Source of the DNA: an uncultured Celeribacter sp.
GTDB taxonomy: Bacteria; Pseudomonadota; Alphaproteobacteria; Rhodobacterales; Rhodobacteraceae
Direction: 5' to 3'
DNA length: 64,000 nucleotides
Assembly (NCBI RefSeq): GCF_963676475.1
Contig: NZ_OY781107.1
Coordinates: 310,001-374,000, forward strand
A model generated the notes under the pieces. It saw nothing but the letters and a program-made list of their open reading frames with translations. It was not told the DNA's origin and ran no database searches. Shown here in pieces: positions 49,392 to 58,154 of the stretch (position 1 is the stretch's first letter; every line of letters begins with the position of its first letter). Both the position numbers and the translations under genes were made by a program.

Positions 49392-50990
49392 ATGACAACC
49401 GGACGCGTGAACCCGGCTTTCACCCTTGAAGACCAAGGCATTACCGGACTTGGCACTGTCTATTACAACCTTCTCGAACCGGCCCTCATCGAAGAAGCCA
49501 TCAAGCGGGGCGAAGGCGCACTTGGCAAAGGCGGTTCTTTCCTCGTGAGCACCGGCAAACACACCGGCCGGTCCCCGAAAGACAAATTCGTCGTTCGTAC
49601 CGCAGATGTCGAAGACACCATCTGGTGGGAAAACAACACCCCGATGGACCCCGCGAAATTCGACGTTCTGCACGCCGATATGCTTGAGCATATGAAGGGC
49701 AAGGATTTCTACGTTCAGGACCTTTACGGCGGCGCTGACCCGGCCAACCAGCTTGACGTGCGGATGATCACCGAGCTGGCTTGGCATGGCCTCTTTTGTC
49801 GCACCATGCTGCGTCGCCCGGACCTCAAGGCGCTCGACGATTTCACCGCGGACTTCACAGTCATCAACTGCCCGTCCTTCAAGGCGGATCCGGAGAAACA
49901 TGGTTGCCGTTCCGAAACGGTTGTCGCGCTGAACTTCGAGAAAAAGCTGATCCTGATCGGCAACACCGAATATGCGGGCGAGAACAAGAAGGGCGTATTC
50001 ACCCTGTTGAACTACATCCTGCCGGGCAAAGGCATCATGGCGATGCACTGCTCCGCCAACCACGCACCGGACAATCCCGTCGACACCGCCATCTTCTTTG
50101 GCCTCTCCGGCACCGGCAAGACCACGCTCTCCGCCGACCCGTCCCGCGTGCTGATCGGCGACGACGAACACGGCTGGTCCGACAAGGGCACCTTCAACTT
50201 CGAAGGCGGCTGCTACGCCAAGACCATCAACCTCTCTGCCGAGGCAGAGCCGGAAATCTACGCGACCACGTCGAAATTCGGCACGGTGATCGAGAACATG
50301 GTCTATGACGAGCACACCAAGGATCTGGATTTCGAAGACAGCTCGCTGACCGAGAACATGCGCTGCGCTTATCCGCTGCACTATATCTCCAACGCCTCCG
50401 AGACGGCCATGGGCGGTCACCCGAAGAACATCATTCTTCTGACCTGTGATGCCTTTGGCGTTCTGCCTCCGATCGCACGCCTGACGCCCGCTCAGGCGAT
50501 GTACCACTTCCTCTCCGGCTTCACCTCGAAGACCCCGGGCACCGAAGTGGGCGTCGTGGAACCGATCCCGACCTTCTCCACCTGCTTTGGCGCGCCCTTC
50601 ATGCCGCGTCGCCCGGAAGCCTATGGCAACCTGCTGCGTGAGAAGATCGCGAAACATGGTGCAACCTGCTGGCTCGTCAACACCGGTTGGACGGGTGGCG
50701 CGTTTGGCACCGGCTCGCGGATGCCGATCAAGGCGACCCGCAACCTGCTGCACGCCGCGCTTGAAGGCACGCTGGCCGAGGTCGAATTCCGCAAGGACGA
50801 TAACTTCGGCTTCGACGTTCCGGTCTCCGTGCCGGGCGTGGCCGATGTGCTCCTGGACCCGCGCCGCACCTGGGCCGACAAAGAGGCCTTCGATGCGCAG
50901 GCTGAGAAACTCGTCCATATGTTCAAAGAGAATTTCGAACAGTACCTGCCCTACATTGATGAGGACGTGAAAGCCGCCGCCATCGGCTAA
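49392..50990 (+). CDS. pckA: Phosphoenolpyruvate carboxykinase (ATP)
   Basis: The protein has 532 residues. The P-loop GLSGTGKTTLSADPSR, the lid and metal-binding GDDEHGWSD and the signature segment FNFEGGCYAKTI are present. It converts oxaloacetate to phosphoenolpyruvate, the entry to gluconeogenesis. The ATG at 49392, preceded by GAGGGAG, gives the usual start MTTGRVNP; an extension to 49323 is not supported. Confidence 0.97.
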   Translation: MTTGRVNPAFTLEDQGITGLGTVYYNLLEPALIEEAIKRGEGALGKGGSFLVSTGKHTGRSPKDKFVVRTADVEDTIWWENNTPMDPAKFDVLHADMLEHMKGKDFYVQDLYGGADPANQLDVRMITELAWHGLFCRTMLRRPDLKALDDFTADFTVINCPSFKADPEKHGCRSETVVALNFEKKLILIGNTEYAGENKKGVFTLLNYILPGKGIMAMHCSANHAPDNPVDTAIFFGLSGTGKTTLSADPSRVLIGDDEHGWSDKGTFNFEGGCYAKTINLSAEAEPEIYATTSKFGTVIENMVYDEHTKDLDFEDSSLTENMRCAYPLHYISNASETAMGGHPKNIILLTCDAFGVLPPIARLTPAQAMYHFLSGFTSKTPGTEVGVVEPIPTFSTCFGAPFMPRRPEAYGNLLREKIAKHGATCWLVNTGWTGGAFGTGSRMPIKATRNLLHAALEGTLAEVEFRKDDNFGFDVPVSVPGVADVLLDPRRTWADKEAFDAQAEKLVHMFKENFEQYLPYIDEDVKAAAIG

Positions 50991-51013
50991 AGCCTTTCCT
51001 CACCTCACGAAGT

Positions 51014-51050
51014 AACGCCCCGAACCTCATGGTCCGGGGCGTTTTCTTTT
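51014..51050 (+). terminator. Intrinsic terminator after pckA
   Basis: AACGCCCCG (51014-51022) pairs with CGGGGCGTT (51035-51043), followed by TTCTTTT. It lies about 25 nt after the pckA stop and before the cytochrome gene. Confidence 0.85.
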
Positions 51051-51092
51051 GCGCGTCATTCAGATGTCACGCCGCTCTGGCATTCTGTTTCC

Positions 51093-51431
51093 ATGAAATA
51101 TGCTCTGATTTTCACGCTCCTCTCGACCCCGGCCCTCGCGCAGGAGGTCGATTTTACCGACCCCGCGTTGATCGGCTTTGGCGAAGAGGTCTTCACCGAT
51201 TTCTGCATGGCCTGTCATGGAGAAGAGGCCTTGGGCGGCAATGGTCCAGACATCCAAGGCGCGATTCTGAGCGACGTCACGCAAGCCATTCGCGGAACGG
51301 ATCAGATGGACCCTGTCGAGCTTTATGAGGGCGAGCCGGAGGCCGTCGCGGCTTATCTCATGTCTCTGGCACCCAAGGTGGCCGAGATCAAATTGCGCCT
51401 TCTCGCCGAACGACAGCAGGGCTCAAAATAG
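51093..51431 (+). CDS. Small c-type cytochrome, exported
   Basis: The protein has 112 residues. A signal peptide (MKYALIFTLLSTPALA) is followed by one haem-binding CMACH (residues 35-39). A methionine that could be the sixth ligand occurs at about residue 70 or 90. It should be a periplasmic electron carrier; the partner is unknown. The C-terminus overlaps the convergent TauE/SafE gene by nine bases. Confidence 0.85.
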   Translation: MKYALIFTLLSTPALAQEVDFTDPALIGFGEEVFTDFCMACHGEEALGGNGPDIQGAILSDVTQAIRGTDQMDPVELYEGEPEAVAAYLMSLAPKVAEIKLRLLAERQQGSK

Positions 51432-52196
51432 CCCGCGCCGGACCAGATTGGCCCCCGCCACCAAAAGCACAAACAACGTCGCGCGTTTGAATTTCTTTTG
51501 ATCCAACCGGTCCTGCACCCGCTGGCCCAGGATCATACCAATGAGCGCAGGCGCCAGTAATGCAGCGGAGAGCGGGATGGTCTGGGCATTCAGCACGCCA
51601 GAACGCAGATGTGCCAGCAAAAGCGTGATCGCGCCTGCGCCAAAGATCACACCGGTGATCTTGATCTGCAATTTCTTAGGCGTGTCCACGGCGGTCAGAT
51701 AGGCCACCGTCAGCGGCCCCCAGATGCCCGCCACGCCGCCGATCACACCGGAAATCGCGCCGAGACCCAGATCGTAAAACCCGCGATGATGGTCTGGGAT
51801 ATGCAGGGCACGCCCCACCAAAAGATAGCTCGCCAGCACGATCACGATGATCCCGAGGCTCAAAAACACCACCGATTGCGGCAGGATCACCACGAGCTGC
51901 GCGGAGAGCACGATCAGCACGAGCAGCGCGCCGATATAGAGCCTGTATTGTTTCGCGGCCTCGACGGCCTCCGCCGCGCCTCCTCTCAGCGCCTGCCAGA
52001 CGTTGGAGACGACCGTCGAAAAGATCAGCCCGGCAAGCGCCACGTCAGGCGCCAGAAACGATCCCAGCCCAGAGATCATAATCATCGGCATGGCAAAGCC
52101 GGTCGCGCCTTTGACGAAGCCCGCCAAGAGCGTGATCGCAACGGCAGCGATGATTTGCGGCAGGGTCAGAAGGGTCAGAAGGCTTTCGAAAGTCAT
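51423..52196 (-). CDS. TauE/SafE-family anion permease
   Basis: The protein has 257 residues from the ATG at 52196, or 275 from the ATG at 52250; neither has a strong binding site. About eight membrane helices are present, including the first half motif GFVKGATGFAMPMI and the repeated second half GLGAISGVIGGVAGIWGPL. Members export sulfite, sulfoacetate or other organosulfur and carboxylate anions. The context gives no substrate. Confidence 0.88.
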   Translation of the reverse strand: MTFESLLTLLTLPQIIAAVAITLLAGFVKGATGFAMPMIMISGLGSFLAPDVALAGLIFSTVVSNVWQALRGGAAEAVEAAKQYRLYIGALLVLIVLSAQLVVILPQSVVFLSLGIIVIVLASYLLVGRALHIPDHHRGFYDLGLGAISGVIGGVAGIWGPLTVAYLTAVDTPKKLQIKITGVIFGAGAITLLLAHLRSGVLNAQTIPLSAALLAPALIGMILGQRVQDRLDQKKFKRATLFVLLVAGANLVRRGLF

Positions 52197-52411
52197 ACCC
52201 TCTGATAAAGGGCTGTTTTTCTCGCGTATAGGAGAAAGGAGGCTCCCCATGGGTCCAGAGCTTTTCTTTCTCGGCGCCAGTCGCGCGAAGATTGTCTATG
52301 CGACACTTTAAGTCTTATGAAAACTATATTTGAAAATATTATTGCGCTGCGACTGCGAAGGGATTAGACAAGTCCGAGACCCTCACGAGATCCTATGGAG
52401 GAGAGAATCCC

Positions 52412-54097
52412 ATGGCGCTTGACCAACAGGAGACGACACAGAAGATGACAATGCCGAACCCGATTTTGCCTGATCTTCTGGCCCTCACCGGCGCGGCTGT
52501 GGCCCCGGCAGAGGCGATTCTGGATCGGGCGCGTGCCGCCTTGCGCTCCGAATTCCTCGACGGCGAGCGCGTCTCCGGCAAAAAGATCGAGGCCAATCAA
52601 ACCGCCGCGCACGGGCTCGCGTGGCTTGCAACCTATGTCGAAAGCCTGCGCCAGATGCAAAAATGGGCCGAAGCCCTGACCGCAGACGGCAAGTTCGGCG
52701 AGATGGAGCAGCTCATCCACCAGATCGCTTTCGGTGAATACCTGAGCCAGATTTACGGCGGCATCCCGATGAACCAGGGCGAGATGTGTCGTCTCTCCGA
52801 TCTGGGTTTGGGCCTTGTCCAGCCAAGCCATTCCGAAGTGGTCAAGCTCATGCTCGACGGCAATTCCACCGGCGCGCGCACGCGGCTTGTCGAGCTGATG
52901 CGTAACAATTCCGGCCATGCAACCTTTGGCGCTTCGGGCCTTGACGACGAATTGGAAATGATCCGCGATCAATTCCGCCGTTTCGCCGACGAAAAAGTCG
53001 CGCCTTTCTGTCACGAATGGCACCTGAAAGACGATTTCATCCCGATGGAAATCATCGAGGAACTGGCGGAACTGGGCGTCTTTGGCCTGACGATCCCCGA
53101 AGAATACGGCGGCTTTGGCTTCCCGAAAGCGGCCATGGTCGTGGTCTCCGAAGAGCTGTCCCGCGGCTACATCGGCGTCGGTTCTCTGGGCACACGTTCG
53201 GAGATCGCGGCAGAGCTGATCCTCGGCGGCGGCACCGAAGCGCAAAAGGAACAGTGGCTGCCGAAACTGTCCTCTGCCGAAATTCTGCCCACTGCTGTCT
53301 TCACCGAACCGAACACCGGCTCGGACCTTGGGAGCCTGCGCACCCGCGCGGTGAAAGAGGGCGAGACCTATACGGTAACCGGCAACAAGACTTGGATCAC
53401 CCACGCCGCGCGCACCCATGTGATGACGCTTCTGGCCCGCACCGACCCGGACACGACGGATTACAAAGGCCTGTCGATGTTCCTGGCGGAGAAAACGCCG
53501 GGGGATGACGAAAATCCCTTCCCCACGCCCGGCATGTCGGGTGGTGAGATCAAGGTGCTGGGCTATCGTGGCATGAAGGAATACGAAATCGGCTTTGACG
53601 GGTTCAAGGTGAAGGCCGAGAACCTTCTGGGTGGCGAGGAAGGCAAGGGCTTTAAACAGCTCATGGAGACCTTCGAGTCTGCCCGCATTCAGACCGCGGC
53701 GCGCGCCATTGGCGTTGCGCAAAACGCGCTCGAGGTCGGCATGCAATATGCCGAAGATCGCAAGCAATTCGGCAAGAGCCTGATCGAATTCCCGCGTGTT
53801 TCCGGCAAGCTCGCGATGATGGCGGTCGAGATCATGGTGGCGCGTCAGCTCACTTATTTCTCCGCGTGGGAAAAGGACCATGGCCACCGCTGTGATTTGG
53901 AGGCCGGGATGGCGAAACTCTTGGGCGCGCGCGTCGCCTGGGCCGCCGCCGACAATGCGCTGCAAATCCATGGCGGCAACGGCTTTGCGCTTGAGTATCA
54001 GATTTCCCGCATCCTGTGCGACGCGCGGATTTTGAACATCTTCGAAGGCGCGGGTGAAATTCAGGCCCAGGTGATTGCGCGCCGTTTGCTCGGCTAA
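52412..54097 (+). CDS. mcd: (2S)-Methylsuccinyl-CoA dehydrogenase
   Basis: The protein has 561 residues, about 180 longer than ordinary acyl-CoA dehydrogenases. The N-terminal extension (PDLLALTGAAVAPAEAILDRARAALR, NQTAAHGLAWLATYVESLRQMQKWAE) is specific to Mcd. The catalytic domain has PTAVFTEPNTGSDLGSL, the KEYEIGFDGFKV segment and YAEDRKQFGKSL. It oxidises methylsuccinyl-CoA to mesaconyl-CoA in the ethylmalonyl-CoA pathway for acetate assimilation, passing electrons to ETF. GGAGGAG precedes the ATG by eight bases. The AT-rich upstream region contains ATATTT-GA-AAATAT at 52327-52340. Confidence 0.92.
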   Translation: MALDQQETTQKMTMPNPILPDLLALTGAAVAPAEAILDRARAALRSEFLDGERVSGKKIEANQTAAHGLAWLATYVESLRQMQKWAEALTADGKFGEMEQLIHQIAFGEYLSQIYGGIPMNQGEMCRLSDLGLGLVQPSHSEVVKLMLDGNSTGARTRLVELMRNNSGHATFGASGLDDELEMIRDQFRRFADEKVAPFCHEWHLKDDFIPMEIIEELAELGVFGLTIPEEYGGFGFPKAAMVVVSEELSRGYIGVGSLGTRSEIAAELILGGGTEAQKEQWLPKLSSAEILPTAVFTEPNTGSDLGSLRTRAVKEGETYTVTGNKTWITHAARTHVMTLLARTDPDTTDYKGLSMFLAEKTPGDDENPFPTPGMSGGEIKVLGYRGMKEYEIGFDGFKVKAENLLGGEEGKGFKQLMETFESARIQTAARAIGVAQNALEVGMQYAEDRKQFGKSLIEFPRVSGKLAMMAVEIMVARQLTYFSAWEKDHGHRCDLEAGMAKLLGARVAWAAADNALQIHGGNGFALEYQISRILCDARILNIFEGAGEIQAQVIARRLLG

Positions 54098-54115
54098 ACC
54101 AATACGCACAAAAGC

Positions 54116-54859
54116 TCAAAAAGGCGGTGCCTCCTGCGCCGCCTTTTTTGCGACCCGGTCCACGAAGCGATCCCGCGCGGCGGGCAGGCCCCGATCCGAC
54201 AGTTCCGCCGTGATCTTCGCCAGAAAATGCCCCGTCGTCTTGAGCCCCTGCCCAATCTCGGCAAAATCCAGCGAGGACTGCCCCAAGAGACATTGCGGCA
54301 AGGGCAAGAGCCGATCCGCCCACTCCCCGGCGCCCTTGCGCGACACGGCACGGCCTGTCTTGGGGGAGACGTAAACCAGATCGTCGGGTGAACCGGTCAC
54401 CGCACAAGAGGAAAGATCGAGGCCAAAACCCAGCTCCTCCAGCAACGACACCTCCCAATGCAGATAGGCCAAGGGCCACATCGGGTCGGAGCCGATCCGA
54501 TCGAACAGCGCCAGACTGTCGACATAGAGGTAGCCGTGCGCCTCGCGCTCCGGCAAAAGCCGCGAGAGCATCGCGGTCATCGCCGTCATCCCCGCAAGCG
54601 CCATGGGATCACCCAGCACATGCGCGCGGCTTTTTACCGGCTCGAAGGCAAAGCTGCCCAGATGATCTTCGATCCGCGCTTTCCAAGTGACAGAGACCTG
54701 CCCACCCGGCTGCAAATGCGGCGTCATCTTGCGGGAAATCCCGCCCCGCACCACCCCCGCATGACGTCCGTGTTCAGGGGTAAACACCTCGACAATCACC
54801 GAGGTCTCGCCATGTTTTCGGACGGAGAGGACCACCCCTTCATCGCGCCACTCGATCAT
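54116..54859 (-). CDS. recO: DNA repair protein RecO
   Basis: The protein has 247 residues. MIEWRDEGVVLSVRKHGETSVIVEVFTPEHGRHAGVVRGG is the OB-fold domain; the helical part has GYLYVDSLALFDRI and the C-terminal LSSCAVTGSPDDLVYVSPKTGRAV. RecO anneals SSB-coated strands and loads RecA with RecR. It is downstream of era in the usual rnc-era-recO order. Its 3' end is overlapped by the mcd terminator. Confidence 0.95.
   Translation of the reverse strand: MIEWRDEGVVLSVRKHGETSVIVEVFTPEHGRHAGVVRGGISRKMTPHLQPGGQVSVTWKARIEDHLGSFAFEPVKSRAHVLGDPMALAGMTAMTAMLSRLLPEREAHGYLYVDSLALFDRIGSDPMWPLAYLHWEVSLLEELGFGLDLSSCAVTGSPDDLVYVSPKTGRAVSRKGAGEWADRLLPLPQCLLGQSSLDFAEIGQGLKTTGHFLAKITAELSDRGLPAARDRFVDRVAKKAAQEAPPF
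54118..54149 (+). terminator. Terminator of mcd lying inside the recO 3' end
   Basis: AAAAGGCGG and CCGCCTTTTTT form a nine-base-pair stem with an eleven-base loop and a T tract on the plus strand. The stem lies within the last codons of recO on the other strand, so the two constraints share the same bases. Confidence 0.8.
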
Positions 54860-54922
54860 GCGTCTTCCGGCTTTTCGTTGGTAAAAATACTCACATGACC
54901 CTGACCCGCGACGGACGCAGCG

Positions 54923-55255
54923 TCAATCGGATAAGCCCGGCTCATCCAACAACGTGCGCCCCTGGCGGTCCTCAACTTCGATGATCCAGAGATCGGGATC
55001 AAAGCTGCGTTGTTTGGCCAAAGAGGCATCCACATCGCGCTCCGCGCCTTCGGCAAGCACAGCCCAGTCGCGGCGATCCTCCATCAGGTTGAACTCGCGT
55101 TGAAACGCCTTGGCTTGCCCGTCCAACGTGTTGAGCTTGACCATCACGGCGCCAGCGGTCGCGTCGCCTTTCTTGACGACAAAGGCCGGAATATCGGCCA
55201 GTCTGAGCCGCGTCAGATAGGCTGAGACCCAGACATCCGCCGTCAGCCGCGCCAT
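54923..55255 (-). CDS. DUF1491 family protein
   Basis: The protein has 110 residues. LTADVWVSAYLTRLRLADIPAFVVKKGDATAGAVMVKLN and LWIIEVEDRQGRTLLDEPG match DUF1491, which is confined to alphaproteobacteria and regularly lies next to era and recO. No function is known. The start ATG shares one base with the era stop codon. Confidence 0.88.
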   Translation of the reverse strand: MARLTADVWVSAYLTRLRLADIPAFVVKKGDATAGAVMVKLNTLDGQAKAFQREFNLMEDRRDWAVLAEGAERDVDASLAKQRSFDPDLWIIEVEDRQGRTLLDEPGLSD

Positions 55256-56169
55256 CAGTTGCCGTCTTTGAAATCGAGCCCCATTTCGCCGTAGCGCTCG
55301 GCCTCTTCGAGCCAGTTCGGGCGCACTTTAACCTGTAGGAACAAGTGCACCTTCCGGCCCAGAAACTCCGCCAATTCCTCACGCGCCGCGCGCGAAATAC
55401 GTTTGATCGTCTCGCCGCGCTTGCCGAGGATGATGCCTTTGTGCCCGTCCCGCGCCACGTAAATCACCTGATCGACACGGGCAGAGCCGTCCTTGCGCTC
55501 TTCCCATTGCTCGGTCTCAACGGTGAGCTGGTAGGGCAATTCCTGATGCAGGTTGAGCGTCAGCTTCTCGCGGGTGATCTCGGCGGCGATCATGCGCATC
55601 GGCAGATCGGCGATCTGGTCCTCGGGGTAGAGCCACGGCCCCTCGGGCAGCTCGCGGGCGAGCCATTTGCGCAGGTCATCGACGCCTTTGCCCTTTTCGG
55701 CTGAGATCATGAAAGTCTCAACAAAGTTGCGGCGTTCGTTCATATCCTTGGTGATCGCGAGAAGTTTCTCGACGTCCACCATGTCGATCTTGTTGATCGC
55801 CAGCGCGACTTTTTGATTGGGGTTCGAATGTTCGTCCAAAGCGGCCAGAATATTCTCGACGCCCTCGGTCACGCCCTTATGCGCCTCGATCAAAAGCACA
55901 ACAACATCGGCATCCGCAGCCCCGCCCCAAGCGGCGGTGACCATGGCGCGATCCAACCGACGTTTGGGTTTGAAAATCCCCGGCGTGTCGACGAACACGA
56001 TCTGGCTGTCCCCTTCCATCGCGACACCGCGGATGCGGGCGCGGGTGGTTTGCACCTTGTGGGTCACAATCGACACTTTCGCACCGACCATACGGTTCAA
56101 CAGCGTGGACTTCCCGGCGTTGGGTTCGCCAATCAGGGCGACAAAACCTGCACGTGTCGTTTCAGCCAT
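55255..56169 (-). CDS. era: GTPase Era
   Basis: The protein has 304 residues. G1 is GEPNAGKSTLLN (residues 14-25), G3 DTPGIF, G4 NKIDMV, and the C-terminal KH domain contains GHKGIILGKRGETIKRISRAAREELAEFLG. Era assists 16S rRNA 3'-end maturation and 30S assembly. It overlaps rnc by eight bases, so translation is coupled. Confidence 0.97.
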   Translation of the reverse strand: MAETTRAGFVALIGEPNAGKSTLLNRMVGAKVSIVTHKVQTTRARIRGVAMEGDSQIVFVDTPGIFKPKRRLDRAMVTAAWGGAADADVVVLLIEAHKGVTEGVENILAALDEHSNPNQKVALAINKIDMVDVEKLLAITKDMNERRNFVETFMISAEKGKGVDDLRKWLARELPEGPWLYPEDQIADLPMRMIAAEITREKLTLNLHQELPYQLTVETEQWEERKDGSARVDQVIYVARDGHKGIILGKRGETIKRISRAAREELAEFLGRKVHLFLQVKVRPNWLEEAERYGEMGLDFKDGN

Positions 56170-56851
56170 CTTTGGCCTCCAGTTTTTGCAAAAGCGCCTT
56201 CGCGGCGGCTTGTTCGGCCTGACGTTTGGAATTCGCTTCAGAGCGCTCTGCCTCGCCGCTTTCCAGCGTCACTTCGATGGTGAAGATCGGCGCATGATCG
56301 GGGCCTTTGCGGGCCACTTCGGCATATTTCGGCGGCTTTTGCCCACGGGCCTGCGCCCATTCCTGAAGCGCGGTTTTGGCGTCGCGGGCGTCGTCTTCGA
56401 CCCGGTCGATGCGTTTGCCCCAGAGCCTGCGCACGAGCGCTTTGGCCACATCAAAGCCTGCGTCGCGATAAACGGCGGCAATCACGGCTTCCATCGCGTC
56501 CGCCAGCAGGGCTTCTTTGCGCCGCCCGCCCGACATCATCTCGGAGCGGCCCAGTTTCAGCACGGCACCAAGGTCGATCTGACGCGCCACGTCGGCACAG
56601 GTTTCCTTGCGCACCAGCGCGTTGAAGCGGGGCGCCAACTGGCCTTCGGAGGCGGATTTGTCTTTCTCGAACAGCGCCTCGGCCATGGTCAGACCCAGAA
56701 CCCGGTCGCCCAAGAATTCGAGGCGCTGGTTGTCGGGGCGTGTCGCGGAGGAGATCGAACTGTGGGTGAGTGCGCGCAGAAGCAATTCAGGCTGAGAGAA
56801 CTCATGCCCGAGCCGCGTCTGGAACGCCTGGATATCTGCGGAAATCTTCAC
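56162..56851 (-). CDS. rnc: Ribonuclease III
   Basis: The protein has 229 residues. The nuclease signature NQRLEFLGDRVLGLTMAEALF carries the metal-binding acidic residues, a second acidic site is in LLADAMEAVIAAVY, and the double-stranded-RNA-binding domain ends the protein. It processes rRNA and hairpins such as the one proposed at 23433. It overlaps lepB by four bases. Confidence 0.97.
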   Translation of the reverse strand: MKISADIQAFQTRLGHEFSQPELLLRALTHSSISSATRPDNQRLEFLGDRVLGLTMAEALFEKDKSASEGQLAPRFNALVRKETCADVARQIDLGAVLKLGRSEMMSGGRRKEALLADAMEAVIAAVYRDAGFDVAKALVRRLWGKRIDRVEDDARDAKTALQEWAQARGQKPPKYAEVARKGPDHAPIFTIEVTLESGEAERSEANSKRQAEQAAAKALLQKLEAKDG

Positions 56852-57630
56852 TGCAATGCCTTAAAGAAACGGTCTTTGCGCCAGGTCCAAAAGTAAACAA
56901 GACGTTTGCCAGCGGACGAAAAGATCACACGGCTCGCTTTGCCCACGAGATATTCCTCGGGCACGAACCCCACGCCACCCATGGTGGTGGGAACGCGGCT
57001 GTCGGCGGAGTTATCGCGGTTGTCGCCCATGAAGAAATAGTTGTTCGCGGGCACGGTGTAGACCTGTGTGTTGTCAACGCCCGTGGTGCGAATGTTCAGG
57101 ACCGAATGCTGACGACCGCCAGGCAGGGTTTCGATATATTTCTCTTTGTCGCAATCGCCGCCTTCGCCCGGTGTGTTGGTACAGGCCGGATAGCGCCCGG
57201 CGGCACCTTGTTTTTCGAAGGTTTCGACAAAGGCGCCATCGTCGGTTTGCGGCACCTCTTCTCCGTTGAGGAAAATCACCCCATCGCGGATCTGCACCCG
57301 GTCGCCCGGCAGGCCGATCAGGCGTTTGACAAAGGTGCGGTGCTGGGTCGGGTGTTCGAAAACCACGATGTCGCCACGCTCAGGCTCAGAGCCGAGGATA
57401 CGACCAGAGATCGGGCAGAGGAAGTTCACCACCTTCGGGCAGGACCATTGCGAGTAGCCGTAGCTCATCTTGTTGACGAAAAGAAAATCGCCGATCAGCA
57501 AGGTGTCCTTCATCGAGGACGAGGGGATAAAGAAGGGCTGAAAGAACAGCGTGCGGAAAATCCCGGCGATCAGCAGGGCATAGACCACGGTTTTGATAGT
57601 TTCGGTCAGGCTGTCCTTGGCACTGCTCAT
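56848..57630 (-). CDS. lepB: Signal peptidase I
   Basis: The protein has 260 residues. One N-terminal membrane helix is followed by the catalytic serine in IPSSSMKDTL, the lysine in RTFVKRLIGLPGD, and box E GDNRDNSADSR. It removes signal peptides on the periplasmic side. An insertion with three cysteines and a glycine-rich loop lies between boxes C and E. It starts the lepB-rnc-era-DUF1491-recO series. Confidence 0.96.
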   Translation of the reverse strand: MSSAKDSLTETIKTVVYALLIAGIFRTLFFQPFFIPSSSMKDTLLIGDFLFVNKMSYGYSQWSCPKVVNFLCPISGRILGSEPERGDIVVFEHPTQHRTFVKRLIGLPGDRVQIRDGVIFLNGEEVPQTDDGAFVETFEKQGAAGRYPACTNTPGEGGDCDKEKYIETLPGGRQHSVLNIRTTGVDNTQVYTVPANNYFFMGDNRDNSADSRVPTTMGGVGFVPEEYLVGKASRVIFSSAGKRLVYFWTWRKDRFFKALQ

Positions 57631-57731
57631 CTTTTCGTCCTTTGGGGAAACGGTTTTACGCTTTAGCCGGATATGAAAGGCGCGCGTCGGGGAGTCAAGG
57701 CAAACGCCCGTGATGGCGGGGTTTTCGCGGT

Positions 57732-58136
57732 CTAATCGGCAATTGGGCGCGCTTCGATCACCACAAAGGCTTGCGCCCAGGGGTGATCGTCGGTCAGCGT
57801 CACATGGATGATCGCCTCATGCCCCGGCGGCGTCATCTCTTCGAGCCGTTCTTTGGCCCAACCCGTGACCTCCATCACCGGCTGTCCGGTGGAGAGGTTT
57901 TTGACCGCCATGTCTTTCCACGAAATCCCCATGGCAAGCCCCGTGCCAAGCGCCTTGGAACAGGCTTCCTTCGCGGCCCAGCGTTTCGCATAGGTGCCCG
58001 CAACGTCTTTACGACGCTCGGCTTTGGCCTGTTCAACCTCGGTGAAAACACGGTTTTTGAAGCGCGCGCCAAAGCGCTCGAGCGTCCCGGTGATCCGGTC
58101 GATATTCGCGAGATCTGTGCCGATGCCGAGGATCAT
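57732..58136 (-). CDS. acpS: Holo-[acyl-carrier-protein] synthase
   Basis: The protein has 134 residues. The metal-binding Asp is in MILGIGTDLANIDRI and the glutamate in KRWAAKEACSKALGTG. It transfers phosphopantetheine from CoA to acyl carrier protein. It lies 18 nt after pdxJ; the pair is often cotranscribed with lepB. Confidence 0.96.
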   Translation of the reverse strand: MILGIGTDLANIDRITGTLERFGARFKNRVFTEVEQAKAERRKDVAGTYAKRWAAKEACSKALGTGLAMGISWKDMAVKNLSTGQPVMEVTGWAKERLEEMTPPGHEAIIHVTLTDDHPWAQAFVVIEARPIAD

Positions 58137-58154
58137 GTCAGGCTCCTGATCGCA

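Noticed and set aside
52364..54109. 581-codon minus-strand frame opposite mcd
   Set aside because: It is a complete antisense shadow of the methylsuccinyl-CoA dehydrogenase gene.
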